A stretch of 64,000 nucleotides of DNA from Novosphingobium sp. GTDB taxonomy: Bacteria > Pseudomonadota > Alphaproteobacteria > Sphingomonadales > Sphingomonadaceae. Location of the stretch: contig NZ_JBCNLP010000001.1 of the NCBI RefSeq assembly GCF_039595395.1, positions 1,488,001-1,552,000 of the forward strand. The letters run 5' to 3'. A program made the position numbers and the translations under genes. Under the pieces are notes generated by a model, which worked only from the letters and a program-made list of their open reading frames with translations, was not told the DNA's origin and did no database searches. Of the stretch, positions 32,800 through 41,666 are shown piece after piece; the stretch's first letter is position 1, and the number at the start of each line of letters is the position of its first letter.

Positions 32800-35514
32800 T
32801 CAGTGGCGCGGTTCCTGAGCGCTGGAATGATGCGGCGGGATGGCCATCGCCTCCAGCTCCTGCGGGGCGATGGCGAGCATCTGGATCGCCGCCAGCCCCC
32901 ATTGCGCCGAGGCATTGGTGGACACCTGCGGCCATTCCAGCACGCCGTCCACCATATGGCGCGGATCGTGATCCCATGTGCCCAGCCCCTGATCGCCGGA
33001 GTAGAACTCTGCCACCGCGCGCTGCATCAGCGCCTTGCTACCGCTGGCGCGCGCGGCATAGGCCGTCATGCGGGCATAGGCCTCACGCAGGTTGCGGGCG
33101 CCAAACGGAGGCCCGAATTTGGCGAGAAACTCTTCCTTGGGCGCATTGTACCACTGGCAGAAATCGACCCAGGCCTGTTTGTAGGCGGGCAGGTCGATGA
33201 GCTGGATCAGCTCGGCATTGACCTCCACCGCGCCGAAGACGGCGGACAGATGCTGGAGCGCGATATGGTCGCCGGGGCCGGAAAACTTATGCGTTTTCGG
33301 ATCATAGGGCGCGCCGCCCGCCATCCAGCCGAATTTCAGCGCGGCGATGCTGCTCATGCCCGCCACCAGACGGTCGCGCCACTGCTTGTCCCCGGTGCGC
33401 TCCCACATGGTGAGCCAGCTTCCGGCCACCGCCGTCCAGCTGGGGCCGAAGCCCATGTCGAAGGTGCCTGCCGGGCCGCTGTAGGCCTTGGCGCCGGGCA
33501 CCTTGCGACCGATATCGACATGATCGAGCGTGTGGTCTGAATCGGCCATATCGGCGATCAGATCGCCCACGCGCTCATCGGCGGTGAGGTAGTAATAGAT
33601 CCGGCGATAGATGGCGTTGGAAACGCGCGGCTGTTTCGAACTGTCGCCCCAATGCTGCACACCGTGGCGGGTGCCAAGGCCCACGAAGCGGCCCAGATGA
33701 TAGGTATCGACCTCGCTGGTGTGGCGGGTCATCGCCTCGGCCAGGCGCCATGGTTGCGCGGCGCCGGTGCGCAAAGCCTGCGTCCACAGCCACAGGTCCG
33801 GCGAGAGTTCCGAATTGTCCCAGGCAAAGCCGCCGATGTCATAGCGCCAGACATGCCGGTCGCTGTCATAGGTGTGCATCACATCGCCGAAGTTCCAGAA
33901 CCCATACCACGAGCGGCGATCGACCTCTCCGCTGTAGAAATCGACCAGATTGGCGAGCTGGTTTTCGATGGCGGTGCGGTTGGGGCCGGAACGGTCGGGC
34001 AGCGACCAGTCGCCAAAGACCTGCGCCGCGTGCAGAGCCGCCGGATCGGCCATCAGCCGAGGCGAGGCGGCGTTGGCTTGCGCCATCGCCACAATGGTGT
34101 CGCTCGCAGGCGTGGCGGCGCAGGCCCAAAGCGTCAGCTCGGCAGTGCGGGCGATGCCGGTGGCGCTGTCCCAGCCCGGTTCGTAATCCTCATAGGTGAT
34201 ATCGAGCCCGGCGTTTTGCGCGTCATAGCCCTCCATGCCGTTGACGCCGCGCCAGGGGCGCAGGTCCATGGGGGCGGCCTGCGGGCTCCACAGCCATGCG
34301 GTGAGGGTAGCGGTGTCGCTGGCGGCATGCTCGACGGCTAAGGCCGAGGGATAGGTTTCCCAGAACCAGCGCCTTGCGATGGCGGCGCCTCCGCTGGCTC
34401 CCCCGACATAGGCAAGGCCGGGCGCGCGGCCACCTTCCTGCGAGCCGACCCAGGCATGGCCCGGCTCGGTGCGCTTTTCGATGGTGTAGCCATGGGCGCT
34501 CGCCTGTTCGAGGCGGAAGTCCGACCATGTCGGGATGTACTGCAGCTTGTCGCGCACGGCGGCGCTCATCTGGGCGAGCGGCGGGACGGGTTGGCCATGG
34601 GTCTGCGCATGGCGGAATGCGGCGCCGGGGTCGCGGCGCAGGCCCGTCAGCGGGCGGACGGCTTCGGCGAACAGCGCGCCATCGGTGGCCCCATCTGTTG
34701 CAATGCGGATATGGCGGTCATGCGGCGCGTCATGCATCGGCACGGCGGCAGAGAGGCCAAGGCCCGCGATGGCGTCGGACGCGGGCAGGCCGTCGTAGAT
34801 GAAGCTATGGACGATGCGCAGATGCTGCGCCCCGGCATAGGCGTAGAAGCGCAGGGTGAAGGGCAGGGTGGCCTTGGCATCCGGGCGGTGCAGGCCCTCG
34901 ACTTTGATCACTGCGCGGATGGGGCCGCTCTGTTCCACGGTCAGCCGGGTGACGGTGCCGGTGAAGGGCGTGCGTGGGCCATCCGGGCCCTCCGCCATGG
35001 CGCCGACCAGTGTCAGCGGGCCCAGAACCTGCTTGCCGCCGATGCTGGCCGAGCGGATCAGCGCCTGTCCACTGGTGGCGAAGTCCCAGACCACGCCGCC
35101 GCAGGTGACGCGGGCGCCTTGCGCATGCTGTTCGACCACCACGCGCTCGACCGGCGCTGCCGGGCGGGCAGCGGGGACCACTTGCAGGCCATCGGGTGTG
35201 GGGCCTTGTGGGATCGGCAGGGCATGGGCGGTCCATTTGACCGAGCCATCGGGCCATGTCGCCGTCACCCAGCTTTGCGCGGGGATGGGCGTGCCGTTGG
35301 CCTGCACCGCAAAGCCGGTGTTGCGGGGCAGTGCGCCGCGCGGCCAAGCCACGCCCAGGGTCTGGCCCAGATCCATGTGCGGTGTGCCCTCCAGCCAGTG
35401 CAGCGCGACGGGGGCGGGGGTTTTGGCGGGGGCGCTCCATGCGACGGAAGGCGCGGCTGCGGCGGCGGGCAGCAGGCTGGAGAGTTTCAGCGTATCGCGG
35501 CGGGAAAGGATCAT
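32800..35514 (-). CDS. PL26-like exo-rhamnogalacturonan lyase (PcRGLX/YetA type), Tat-exported
   Basis: A 904-residue protein with a Tat signal (LSRRDTLKLSSLLPAAAAAPSVAWS). The N-terminal region (HWLEGTPHMDLGQTLGVAWPRGALP) is the RIFT-barrel-like start seen in PcRGLX/YetA proteins; a middle beta-sandwich carries LRIVHSFIYDGLP; and the C-terminal ~450 residues look like an (alpha/alpha) toroid (WYGFWNFGDVMHTYD, YDIGGFAWDNSELSPDLWLW). PL26 enzymes remove unsaturated galacturonosyl-rhamnose from rhamnogalacturonan-I chain ends by beta-elimination. That would feed the GH105 enzyme encoded nearby. It starts in an ATGA overlap with the DUF6250 gene upstream. The family assignment is from overall pattern; the endo or exo mode is inferred. 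Confidence 0.78.
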   Translation of the reverse strand: MILSRRDTLKLSSLLPAAAAAPSVAWSAPAKTPAPVALHWLEGTPHMDLGQTLGVAWPRGALPRNTGFAVQANGTPIPAQSWVTATWPDGSVKWTAHALPIPQGPTPDGLQVVPAARPAAPVERVVVEQHAQGARVTCGGVVWDFATSGQALIRSASIGGKQVLGPLTLVGAMAEGPDGPRTPFTGTVTRLTVEQSGPIRAVIKVEGLHRPDAKATLPFTLRFYAYAGAQHLRIVHSFIYDGLPASDAIAGLGLSAAVPMHDAPHDRHIRIATDGATDGALFAEAVRPLTGLRRDPGAAFRHAQTHGQPVPPLAQMSAAVRDKLQYIPTWSDFRLEQASAHGYTIEKRTEPGHAWVGSQEGGRAPGLAYVGGASGGAAIARRWFWETYPSALAVEHAASDTATLTAWLWSPQAAPMDLRPWRGVNGMEGYDAQNAGLDITYEDYEPGWDSATGIARTAELTLWACAATPASDTIVAMAQANAASPRLMADPAALHAAQVFGDWSLPDRSGPNRTAIENQLANLVDFYSGEVDRRSWYGFWNFGDVMHTYDSDRHVWRYDIGGFAWDNSELSPDLWLWTQALRTGAAQPWRLAEAMTRHTSEVDTYHLGRFVGLGTRHGVQHWGDSSKQPRVSNAIYRRIYYYLTADERVGDLIADMADSDHTLDHVDIGRKVPGAKAYSGPAGTFDMGFGPSWTAVAGSWLTMWERTGDKQWRDRLVAGMSSIAALKFGWMAGGAPYDPKTHKFSGPGDHIALQHLSAVFGAVEVNAELIQLIDLPAYKQAWVDFCQWYNAPKEEFLAKFGPPFGARNLREAYARMTAYAARASGSKALMQRAVAEFYSGDQGLGTWDHDPRHMVDGVLEWPQVSTNASAQWGLAAIQMLAIAPQELEAMAIPPHHSSAQEPRH

Positions 35515-36170
35515 GGGCGAGGGGTCCCGGTTGAGATGGTGAGCCTGCGGATGCGCAGATGGCTGAAGGTGGTGCGCAGGCCGAACCAGCCGCTGGTGTA
35601 GGGCGCCGGATCGTCGAGCGTGAAGAGCATCTGGCCGTCGCGCAGTACGGTGATGTGCTGGCCATCGGCGGTCAGGGTGATGCTTGTCCAGATGTTGGGG
35701 CGCAGCATGGCGGGGGCGTCGGCGCGGTCGTGCTGGGGGAGCAGGGGGCGCACGCCCGGCTGCCCGACATAGCGGCGCAGGCGGGTGGTGGTGTTGCGGT
35801 TGCCGCCGATGCCGACATAATACATCGCCAGCGTGTCATAATCCTCGAACTTGCCCGAGCGGTGCGCGAGAGGGGACATGCCGTCCTTCTCATGTGCCAT
35901 CCAGAAAGCATTGAGATCGCTGACATTGTCGTTGGGCCCGCCTGCCGCCACCGCCATCGTCTCGAAACGGATGGTGGTGGGGCCTGACAGTTTTTGGGGC
36001 GACCACAGAGTGATGCCCTTGGCGCTGTCGATATCGATCACGCCGTGGGTTACGCTGACTGTGGCGTTTGGGTCTTCCGCTTCGACCACCCAGCCTTTGG
36101 GCGGGGCGGCGCTGGCGGGCAAAGCCACCAGCAGGACGGGGGCCATCAGCATCAGTCGCCACGGTGACAT
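35511..36170 (-). CDS. exported DUF6250-type laminin-G-like protein
   Basis: 219 residues. Start at 36170 with signal peptide PWRLMLMAPVLLVALPASAA. The mature part is one beta-sandwich: WVVEAEDPNATVSVTHGVIDID, TIRFETMAVAAGGPNDNVSDLNAFWMA, MYYVGIGGNRNTTTRLRRY and TSITLTADGQHITVLRDGQMLFTL. This resembles DUF6250 proteins, a laminin-G/concanavalin-like fold that often accompanies rhamnogalacturonan-degrading genes. A direct catalytic role is not evident; carbohydrate binding or a polysaccharide-lyase-like activity are possibilities. It is coupled by ATGA to the PL26-like gene and starts 24 bases after the end of the TonB receptor gene, making a receptor-DUF6250-PL26 operon. Confidence 0.75.
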   Translation of the reverse strand: MSPWRLMLMAPVLLVALPASAAPPKGWVVEAEDPNATVSVTHGVIDIDSAKGITLWSPQKLSGPTTIRFETMAVAAGGPNDNVSDLNAFWMAHEKDGMSPLAHRSGKFEDYDTLAMYYVGIGGNRNTTTRLRRYVGQPGVRPLLPQHDRADAPAMLRPNIWTSITLTADGQHITVLRDGQMLFTLDDPAPYTSGWFGLRTTFSHLRIRRLTISTGTPRP

Positions 36171-36193
36171 GCCCCGTCCTCCCGTAACCGCAA

Positions 36194-39010
36194 TCACATC
36201 TTGCCGCGCACGCCGAAGTAGATGCGGCGGCCATAGGTTTCCACCGTGCTGACGCGATAGAGGCTTTCCTCGTCCTCCTTGCGCTGGGCGTTGAACAGGT
36301 TCACGCCCTCCAGGAACACGCTGACATGGTCGTTGAACTTGTAGCTGAACGATCCATCCCATTGGCCGAAGGCCTCGCCAAAGGCGTTGAGGTTGTCGCG
36401 ATCCGGCCCGATGTTGTAGCGCGAGCGCCAGTTGTACGAAATGCGCGCCGAAAGCTTGCTGTCCTCATAGTAGAGCGAGCCATTGACGCTGTGGCGCGAC
36501 AGGCCCGGGAAGCCCAGCTTGGCGCCCGAGAAATAGCCCGTCACCGAATAGCCGCTGTCCTTGGCGTAGGTGTAGTTGGCCAGCATGCCCAGATTCTTCA
36601 GCTTGCCCGGCAGGAAGCTGAAGCCGAACTGCGAACCGGCCTCGAAGCCGGTGATATGCACCGGGGCGGGGCTGTTGACATAGGTCGTCATCACATAGTC
36701 CTGCCCGAAGAAGTTCTGCGTGGTGGCGATCTTCTGCGGGAAGCCGGTGATATCCTTGCGCCACAGCGTGGCCGACAGATAGTTGATCTTGGAGAGATAC
36801 CATTCTGCGCCAAGGTCATACTGCTGGCCGGTGTAGGGCTTGAGGTTGGGGTTGCCCACCGAGCCGGTCAGCGAGGTCGAGTTGAGCGACATATAGGGCG
36901 CCACCTTCGACAGATCGGGCTGGGCGGCGACCTTGGTGGCCGTGGCGCGCAGCAGCACCTTGTTGTGCACCAGATCGTAGCGCAGGTTGGCCGTTGGCAG
37001 GGCGAAGGTGTTGCTGCCGTAATAGGTGACGGGCGAGAAGGTGCCCGCCGCCGTGTTGATGCTGTAGCCCGAGGAAACGGTCTTCATCTGCACCACGCGC
37101 ACGCCTGCCACAATGTCCAGATCATGGCTGAAGGGGTGGAGCTGCCACTTGGTAGACACGTAACCGGCCCAGTTCTTCAGCCGCACATCATAGGTGTTGC
37201 CCGGCGACCAGCTCGATGCGGTGGTGGCATCGGGAATGCCCGCCGCCTGCGCCACGGCCATGCCCATGTTCATCCAGCGCGGATAGGCGGTGAAGCCAAG
37301 ATTACCGGTGCTGAAGAAGTTGTGGTCACCCATGTCGTAATGGCTGACGATCGACTGGATCTGCGAGAGGATCGCGGCATTGCTGGCGGTCGAGGTGATG
37401 TTGTCGACCCCGGTGCCGGTCACATAGCTGCGGGTCTTGATGTCGCCGATGCCCGGCGTGGTGCCATAGCCGTCATAGGTGATGGTGGCGTCGTGGAAGA
37501 TCGAGCTCTGGCGTTGCAGGCGGCGCTGCACGCCGAATTTGATGAATTGCAGGATGCCGCCGACGTCATACTGGCCGTCGAGCTGGAAGTTCTTCTCGGT
37601 CTGGGTGTTGACCAGCGGCTTGTGCTGGATCTGGAAGTTGTTGATGCCCGCAGGGTTGGTCGGGTCGCCCGAGATGGTGATGTTGGGCGCGCCCGAGGAG
37701 TTGTTGTAATTCACGCCGACCGAGGTGAGGCCATACTGGTTGGCCACCGCATCGATTTCGTCATTGTAGGCCTTGGCCCAAGAATAGCCCGCGCGCGCCT
37801 TGATGTTCAGGCGGCTGCTGGCCTGCCACTCGCCGCCGAAGACGCCGGTGAAGGTCTGGCGGTCAATGGTGCCCAGCACGTTGCGATAGGTGACGCCGAG
37901 GCCGCTGGCGCTGGTGGGGTTGGTGGTGGCGGGCTGCAGAAAGGTGACGTTGCTGGCCGCATTGCCGGCATTGATAGCGGTGTCACTGCCGAGCGAAGAC
38001 GTCGGGCTCAGGGCAGATGACGTGGTGATCTGCATGAACTGGTCGTTCTCGGTCTGGCGGCCACGGGTGTAGGTCGTGTCCAGATAGAGCTTGAACGTGC
38101 TGGAGGGGCGCCATTCGATGATGCTGTTCACCGCATAGCGCTGGGTGGTTTCGCGATACATCGCATAGCGCGGAATGTCGGGATAGAAATCGCCCACGCC
38201 ATCGCCGTTCAGATCGACGCAGCCGCTCTGCACGAGGTTGGTGCAGGTGGAGGTGGCACTTTTCTTGATCTGGCGCCAGCCGGTGGTCTTGGCCTGATCG
38301 TACCACATGCTGCGCTTTTCATAGGTGCCAGACACCAGCACGCCCAGCGTGCCATCCGCGAAAAGATGGCTGGCGATCAGCGAGGCCTTGGGGTCCACCT
38401 TGCCCGCCGTGGTGCCGTAAACGCCCTGGATCGAGCCGGCCAGATAGTCCTTCTTGCTGTCGAAAGGCCGGCGGGTGATGATGCGCACCGTGCCGCCCAG
38501 GCCGCCCTCGGTCATGTCGGCGGTAGCGGATTTGACGACCTCGAGGCGGCTGATGAATTCGGCCGGAATGTCGCGGAATTCGACCGCCGGATTGGTCGCC
38601 GCGCCATTGGCGGCGGCAGCGAAGGTCGAGAGCATCGACTGCCCGTTGACCTCGACGCGCACCAGACCCGGATCGACGCCGCGGATCGAGACCGACGAAC
38701 CTTCGCCGCCCGCGCGGCCGATCTGCACGCCCGTCACGCGCTGCAGCGCTTCGCCGACGTTCTTGTCGGGGAATTTGCCGACATCTTCAGCCGAAATGGC
38801 GTCGATCACCTGATCGGAGCTGCGCTTGGCGTTGAGCGCATTGGCCAGGCTCTGGCGGATGCCGGTGACCATGATGTCCTTGTCGGACACATTGGTCTGG
38901 GGCTGAGCGGCCGGGGCCGATTGCGCGAAAGCGGGGGCGTGGCAAAGCAGCGCGACCCCCATGGCCATCGTCGATGCGCCGGCGCTGCGGACAAAGGTTC
39001 CCAGTCTCAT
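36194..39010 (-). CDS. TonB-dependent outer membrane receptor (carbohydrate type)
   Basis: About 938 residues from the ATG at 39010; an in-frame ATG at 39034 is possible but abuts a palindromic operator. Signal peptide ASTMAMGVALLCHAPAFAQ. The plug reads DIMVTGIRQSLANALNAKRSSDQVIDAISAEDVGKFPDKNVGEALQRVTG, the carbohydrate-type signature, followed by VSIRGVDPGLVRVEVNGQ. The barrel ends GRRIYFGVRGKM, with a terminal Met instead of the usual Phe. It is the first gene of the operon with DUF6250 and PL26-like genes and so probably imports rhamnogalacturonan-I fragments. It differs clearly in sequence from the receptor at 13201. Confidence 0.92.
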   Translation of the reverse strand: MRLGTFVRSAGASTMAMGVALLCHAPAFAQSAPAAQPQTNVSDKDIMVTGIRQSLANALNAKRSSDQVIDAISAEDVGKFPDKNVGEALQRVTGVQIGRAGGEGSSVSIRGVDPGLVRVEVNGQSMLSTFAAAANGAATNPAVEFRDIPAEFISRLEVVKSATADMTEGGLGGTVRIITRRPFDSKKDYLAGSIQGVYGTTAGKVDPKASLIASHLFADGTLGVLVSGTYEKRSMWYDQAKTTGWRQIKKSATSTCTNLVQSGCVDLNGDGVGDFYPDIPRYAMYRETTQRYAVNSIIEWRPSSTFKLYLDTTYTRGRQTENDQFMQITTSSALSPTSSLGSDTAINAGNAASNVTFLQPATTNPTSASGLGVTYRNVLGTIDRQTFTGVFGGEWQASSRLNIKARAGYSWAKAYNDEIDAVANQYGLTSVGVNYNNSSGAPNITISGDPTNPAGINNFQIQHKPLVNTQTEKNFQLDGQYDVGGILQFIKFGVQRRLQRQSSIFHDATITYDGYGTTPGIGDIKTRSYVTGTGVDNITSTASNAAILSQIQSIVSHYDMGDHNFFSTGNLGFTAYPRWMNMGMAVAQAAGIPDATTASSWSPGNTYDVRLKNWAGYVSTKWQLHPFSHDLDIVAGVRVVQMKTVSSGYSINTAAGTFSPVTYYGSNTFALPTANLRYDLVHNKVLLRATATKVAAQPDLSKVAPYMSLNSTSLTGSVGNPNLKPYTGQQYDLGAEWYLSKINYLSATLWRKDITGFPQKIATTQNFFGQDYVMTTYVNSPAPVHITGFEAGSQFGFSFLPGKLKNLGMLANYTYAKDSGYSVTGYFSGAKLGFPGLSRHSVNGSLYYEDSKLSARISYNWRSRYNIGPDRDNLNAFGEAFGQWDGSFSYKFNDHVSVFLEGVNLFNAQRKEDEESLYRVSTVETYGRRIYFGVRGKM

Positions 39011-39034
39011 TCTTTCAGTCCCATCCCCTGACAT

Positions 39035-39064
39035 GTCTCATCTTGATGTATCAATATATGAGAC
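39035..39064. promoter_or_regulatory. nested palindromic operator upstream of the TonB receptor
   Basis: Outer arms GTCTCAT and ATGAGAC, inner arms TTGAT and ATCAA, read as one imperfect 30-base palindrome immediately upstream of the receptor. The right half contains GATGTATCAATATAT shared with the GH105/GDSL promoter. About 250 bases further upstream a related GTCTCATGGTGAAATATATG segment occurs (39295-39314). Confidence 0.6.
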
Positions 39065-39383
39065 CAACATTCTATTTGTGAACTTCTATCAAGCCGGATG
39101 GAGATTGGCAAGAGCACTGGGTGTTGCGCGCGCCAAGCGGTGGCGACCGGGAGATGACACGCGAAAGGGCGCGCATGGGTGATGCATCGCGCCTGACTTA
39201 AGTGTATATTTTCAGGTCTTTGTGATGTTGTTGCGGATGGGGTCAAGCGCAGCGCAAAGGCGACGAAAGGCCTATGCTGACCTTTTATGAAAAGGTCTCA
39301 TGGTGAAATATATGTTCATCATATGACAATGTGGCGCATCGAGTCGGCGCAGCTTTCCTCGGAGAACCTGCGCGCCGCCGGAA
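39065..39383. other. intergenic spacer, promoter region of the receptor operon
   Basis: About 320 bases without a convincing gene between the TonB receptor start and the GH1 terminator. It is AT-richer than its surroundings at both ends. The segment 39295-39325 (GTCTCAT...CATATGAC) resembles the receptor operator. Short open frames here have no ribosome sites or recognisable content. Confidence 0.5.
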
Positions 39384-39419
39384 GAAAAAGGGGGCGGAAG
39401 GATCATCTCCTCCGCCCCC
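39384..39419 (-). terminator. terminator of the GH1 operon
   Basis: GGGGGCGGA / TCCGCCCCC nine-base stem. Read on the minus strand it ends in TTTTT (complement of 39385-39389), 22 bases past the GH1 stop. Confidence 0.85.
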
Positions 39420-39440
39420 TGATCCATCTTGGTCTGCAGC

Positions 39441-40751
39441 TTACAGCGAATTGTTGCGAGCAATGGCGCCCAGCACGGCGGCGCTGGGCTTGGGGCTGCG
39501 CTTGAAGGTCACCGGATCGACGCTGGCCAGACCGAAGTTGGCATGGCCGACACCGGCGCCCCACTCATAATTGTCCATCAGCGACCAGTGGATATAACCC
39601 TGCACCGGCAGACCCTCGGCCATGGCCTGACGCAGATCGCGCAGCCCATCGCGGATGAGGTTGGCGCGGATGGTGTCATCGTCGGTGCCAACGCCATGTT
39701 CGGTGATGAGCACCGGCTTGCCCGTCACCTGATGCGCGTAGCGCGCCGCGCCCGCCAGCGAGGGAGCATAGACCTCCGCGCCCCGGAAATTGCGCACCGA
39801 TCCCTCGGGCGCGGGCAGGCGGCCATCCTTGCCCCACAGGATGCGCTCATAGTTCTGGATGGCCACGAAATCGTCGCCGCGCGCAACCTCCAGCCATTCG
39901 CCGTAGAGTTCACCGCGCATCTTGTCGCGGATCGAGCCTTCGCCCACCGCCTGATCGTCGGCGATCGACAGGCTGAAGCCCACCGGCAGATCGGGACGCA
40001 CCGCCTTGATGGCCGCGCGCGCGGCATGGTGGCCCTTGATCATCGCGGCGGTGAGGGCCGGTACGTCTTCCGGCAGCACGGTGTTGGCCACCACATAGCG
40101 AGGCACGCCCGCCGCCTTGGCCGCCGCCGCCAGATTGGCGCGCAGCCCGCCGATGAACTGCGGCGGCAGCACAAAGGGCAGCAGGCGCGGCAGATTGGGC
40201 TCGTTCAGTGTCAGGGCAATGGCCATGCCGCCCGCCAGATGCTTGGCGGCATGGTCGCAAAAGCGGGTGAAGAGGTCGGCGGCCTGAGGATGCAGCCAGC
40301 CGCCCTGCGCGGCGAACCAGCGCGGCGTGGTGTAATGGTTGAAGGTGACAACCGGCGCGATGCCGCGCGCATGGCAGCCATCGATGATCGCCTTGTAGTG
40401 GTCCAGCATCGCGCGGGAGAACATGCCGGGCTCGGGCTCGATCCGCGCCCACTCAAGGCTGAAGCGGAAGGCGTTGAGGCCGATGCTCTTCACCAGATCG
40501 AGATCGTCGCGCCACAGATCGAAGCTGTTCACCGCATCACCCGAGGGCGCTCCGGTGATGGTGGGCTGGACATTCTCCAGCAGCCATTGATCCGAGTTGG
40601 TGTTGTTGCCCTCGATCTGGTGACCGGCGGTAGCGGCGCCCCACAGAAAGCCTTTGGGAAAAGCCTTGCCGGGCAGTTTGGTGGTGGCGGCAAAGGCAGG
40701 CGTGGCGGCCAGAGCGGCAGCGCTGGCGATCAAGGTACGGCGGTCAATCAT
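39441..40751 (-). CDS. GH1 beta-glucosidase-like enzyme, exported
   Basis: A 436-residue TIM-barrel glycosidase with Tat-like signal IDRRTLIASAAALAATPAFAA. Family motifs: FLWGAATAGHQIEGNN near the start, FRFSLEWARIEPEPG, acid/base Glu in ALTLNEPNLP (about residue 186), and nucleophile in LITEHGVGTDDD (about 355). The usual motif is TENG; here the residue after the nucleophile is His. The substrate-pocket segment HWSLMDNYEWGAG is intact. It probably removes beta-linked glucose or related sugars, possibly from aryl glycosides given the aromatic operon that follows. It starts in an ATGA overlap with the esterase gene, so both are cotranscribed. Confidence 0.9.
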   Translation of the reverse strand: MIDRRTLIASAAALAATPAFAATTKLPGKAFPKGFLWGAATAGHQIEGNNTNSDQWLLENVQPTITGAPSGDAVNSFDLWRDDLDLVKSIGLNAFRFSLEWARIEPEPGMFSRAMLDHYKAIIDGCHARGIAPVVTFNHYTTPRWFAAQGGWLHPQAADLFTRFCDHAAKHLAGGMAIALTLNEPNLPRLLPFVLPPQFIGGLRANLAAAAKAAGVPRYVVANTVLPEDVPALTAAMIKGHHAARAAIKAVRPDLPVGFSLSIADDQAVGEGSIRDKMRGELYGEWLEVARGDDFVAIQNYERILWGKDGRLPAPEGSVRNFRGAEVYAPSLAGAARYAHQVTGKPVLITEHGVGTDDDTIRANLIRDGLRDLRQAMAEGLPVQGYIHWSLMDNYEWGAGVGHANFGLASVDPVTFKRSPKPSAAVLGAIARNNSL

Positions 40752-41605
40752 GTGATATCCTCGACGAAACCGGCGATCTCATCGGCCAGACGGCGGTCCG
40801 CCGTGCCCAGATGCATCGCCATGGTGTAATGATTATGGCCCGAAAGCGTAACCGAGCGCGGCATCGCGCCATGGCGCTTCAGCCTTTCCCCCATCAGGCC
40901 CAGAAATTCGGCCTGAAAACGCGGTGGGTCGAACTGAGCGCAGGCCAGCAGCAGGGGCAGGGCGGTGCCGGCAACGGCCTCGCGCGGCATTCTGTCGGCG
41001 TAATCCTCGGGGCTGCCATAATAGCGCTCATCCCTGGGATCGAGCGATGTATAGCCATAGAGTCCCGAGAGCAGCACAGCCCCGCGAACCAGCTCGCCAT
41101 GATCGGGCCTCAGCCGCAAAAAGCCCGCGACATGCACCGCTCCCGCCGAGGTGCCGAGCAGCACGATCCGCTGCGGATCGCCGCCATGCTGCGCAGCATG
41201 GGCGCGCAGCCAATCGACGGCGGCCCCCACGTCCTCGCTGCCCGCAGGCCAGGGATGATCGGGGGCGAGGCGATAGTTCATCACCGCGCCCACCATACCC
41301 AGCTTCGCGGCCATCATGCCGACAGCGGCATTGGGCCAGTCACCGGGCTCCTTCCAGCCCTTGTCACCCAAGACAAAGCCGCCGCCATGGACGAACAGCA
41401 GCACGGGCTTCAAAGCCCCGTCCTGCGCCCCATAGATATCCAGCCTGTGCCTTTCATGCGGGCCATAGGCGATATCGCCGGCACTGGGCGCCACCGCCCC
41501 CGCGCGCTGCTCCGCATCGAACAGCGCGCGGCAGGCGGTCAGCACATCGGGGCCCAGTCCCGTCCCCATGGCGGTGATGGCTTGGGCAATGTCACGCTGG
41601 CTCAT
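40748..41605 (-). CDS. alpha/beta hydrolase, hormone-sensitive-lipase-like esterase
   Basis: A 285-residue hydrolase without signal peptide; the start at 41605 has AGGA at a suitable distance. The oxyanion motif is LFVHGGGFVLGD (about residue 73), the nucleophile GTSAGAVHVA (Ser about 152) and the terminal His lies in SGHNHYTMAMH. This is the carboxylesterase/BD-FAE arrangement, acting on small acyl or feruloyl esters. Coupled to GH1 by ATGA, it may hydrolyse esters on glycosidic phenolics; no substrate is readable. A terminator-like hairpin separates it from the TonB receptor gene upstream. Confidence 0.82.
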   Translation of the reverse strand: MSQRDIAQAITAMGTGLGPDVLTACRALFDAEQRAGAVAPSAGDIAYGPHERHRLDIYGAQDGALKPVLLFVHGGGFVLGDKGWKEPGDWPNAAVGMMAAKLGMVGAVMNYRLAPDHPWPAGSEDVGAAVDWLRAHAAQHGGDPQRIVLLGTSAGAVHVAGFLRLRPDHGELVRGAVLLSGLYGYTSLDPRDERYYGSPEDYADRMPREAVAGTALPLLLACAQFDPPRFQAEFLGLMGERLKRHGAMPRSVTLSGHNHYTMAMHLGTADRRLADEIAGFVEDIT

Positions 41606-41632
41606 GGCTTGGCATCCTGTCATTCGGCAAAA

Positions 41633-41659
41633 GGGCGGAGCGCTTGCCGCACTCCGCCC
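41633..41659 (-). terminator. hairpin after the TonB receptor gene
   Basis: GGGCGGAG and CTCCGCCC, eight-base stem with an 11-base loop; on the minus strand it is followed by TTTT. It lies 8 bases past the receptor stop. Confidence 0.65.
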
Positions 41660-41666
41660 CGTTTCA

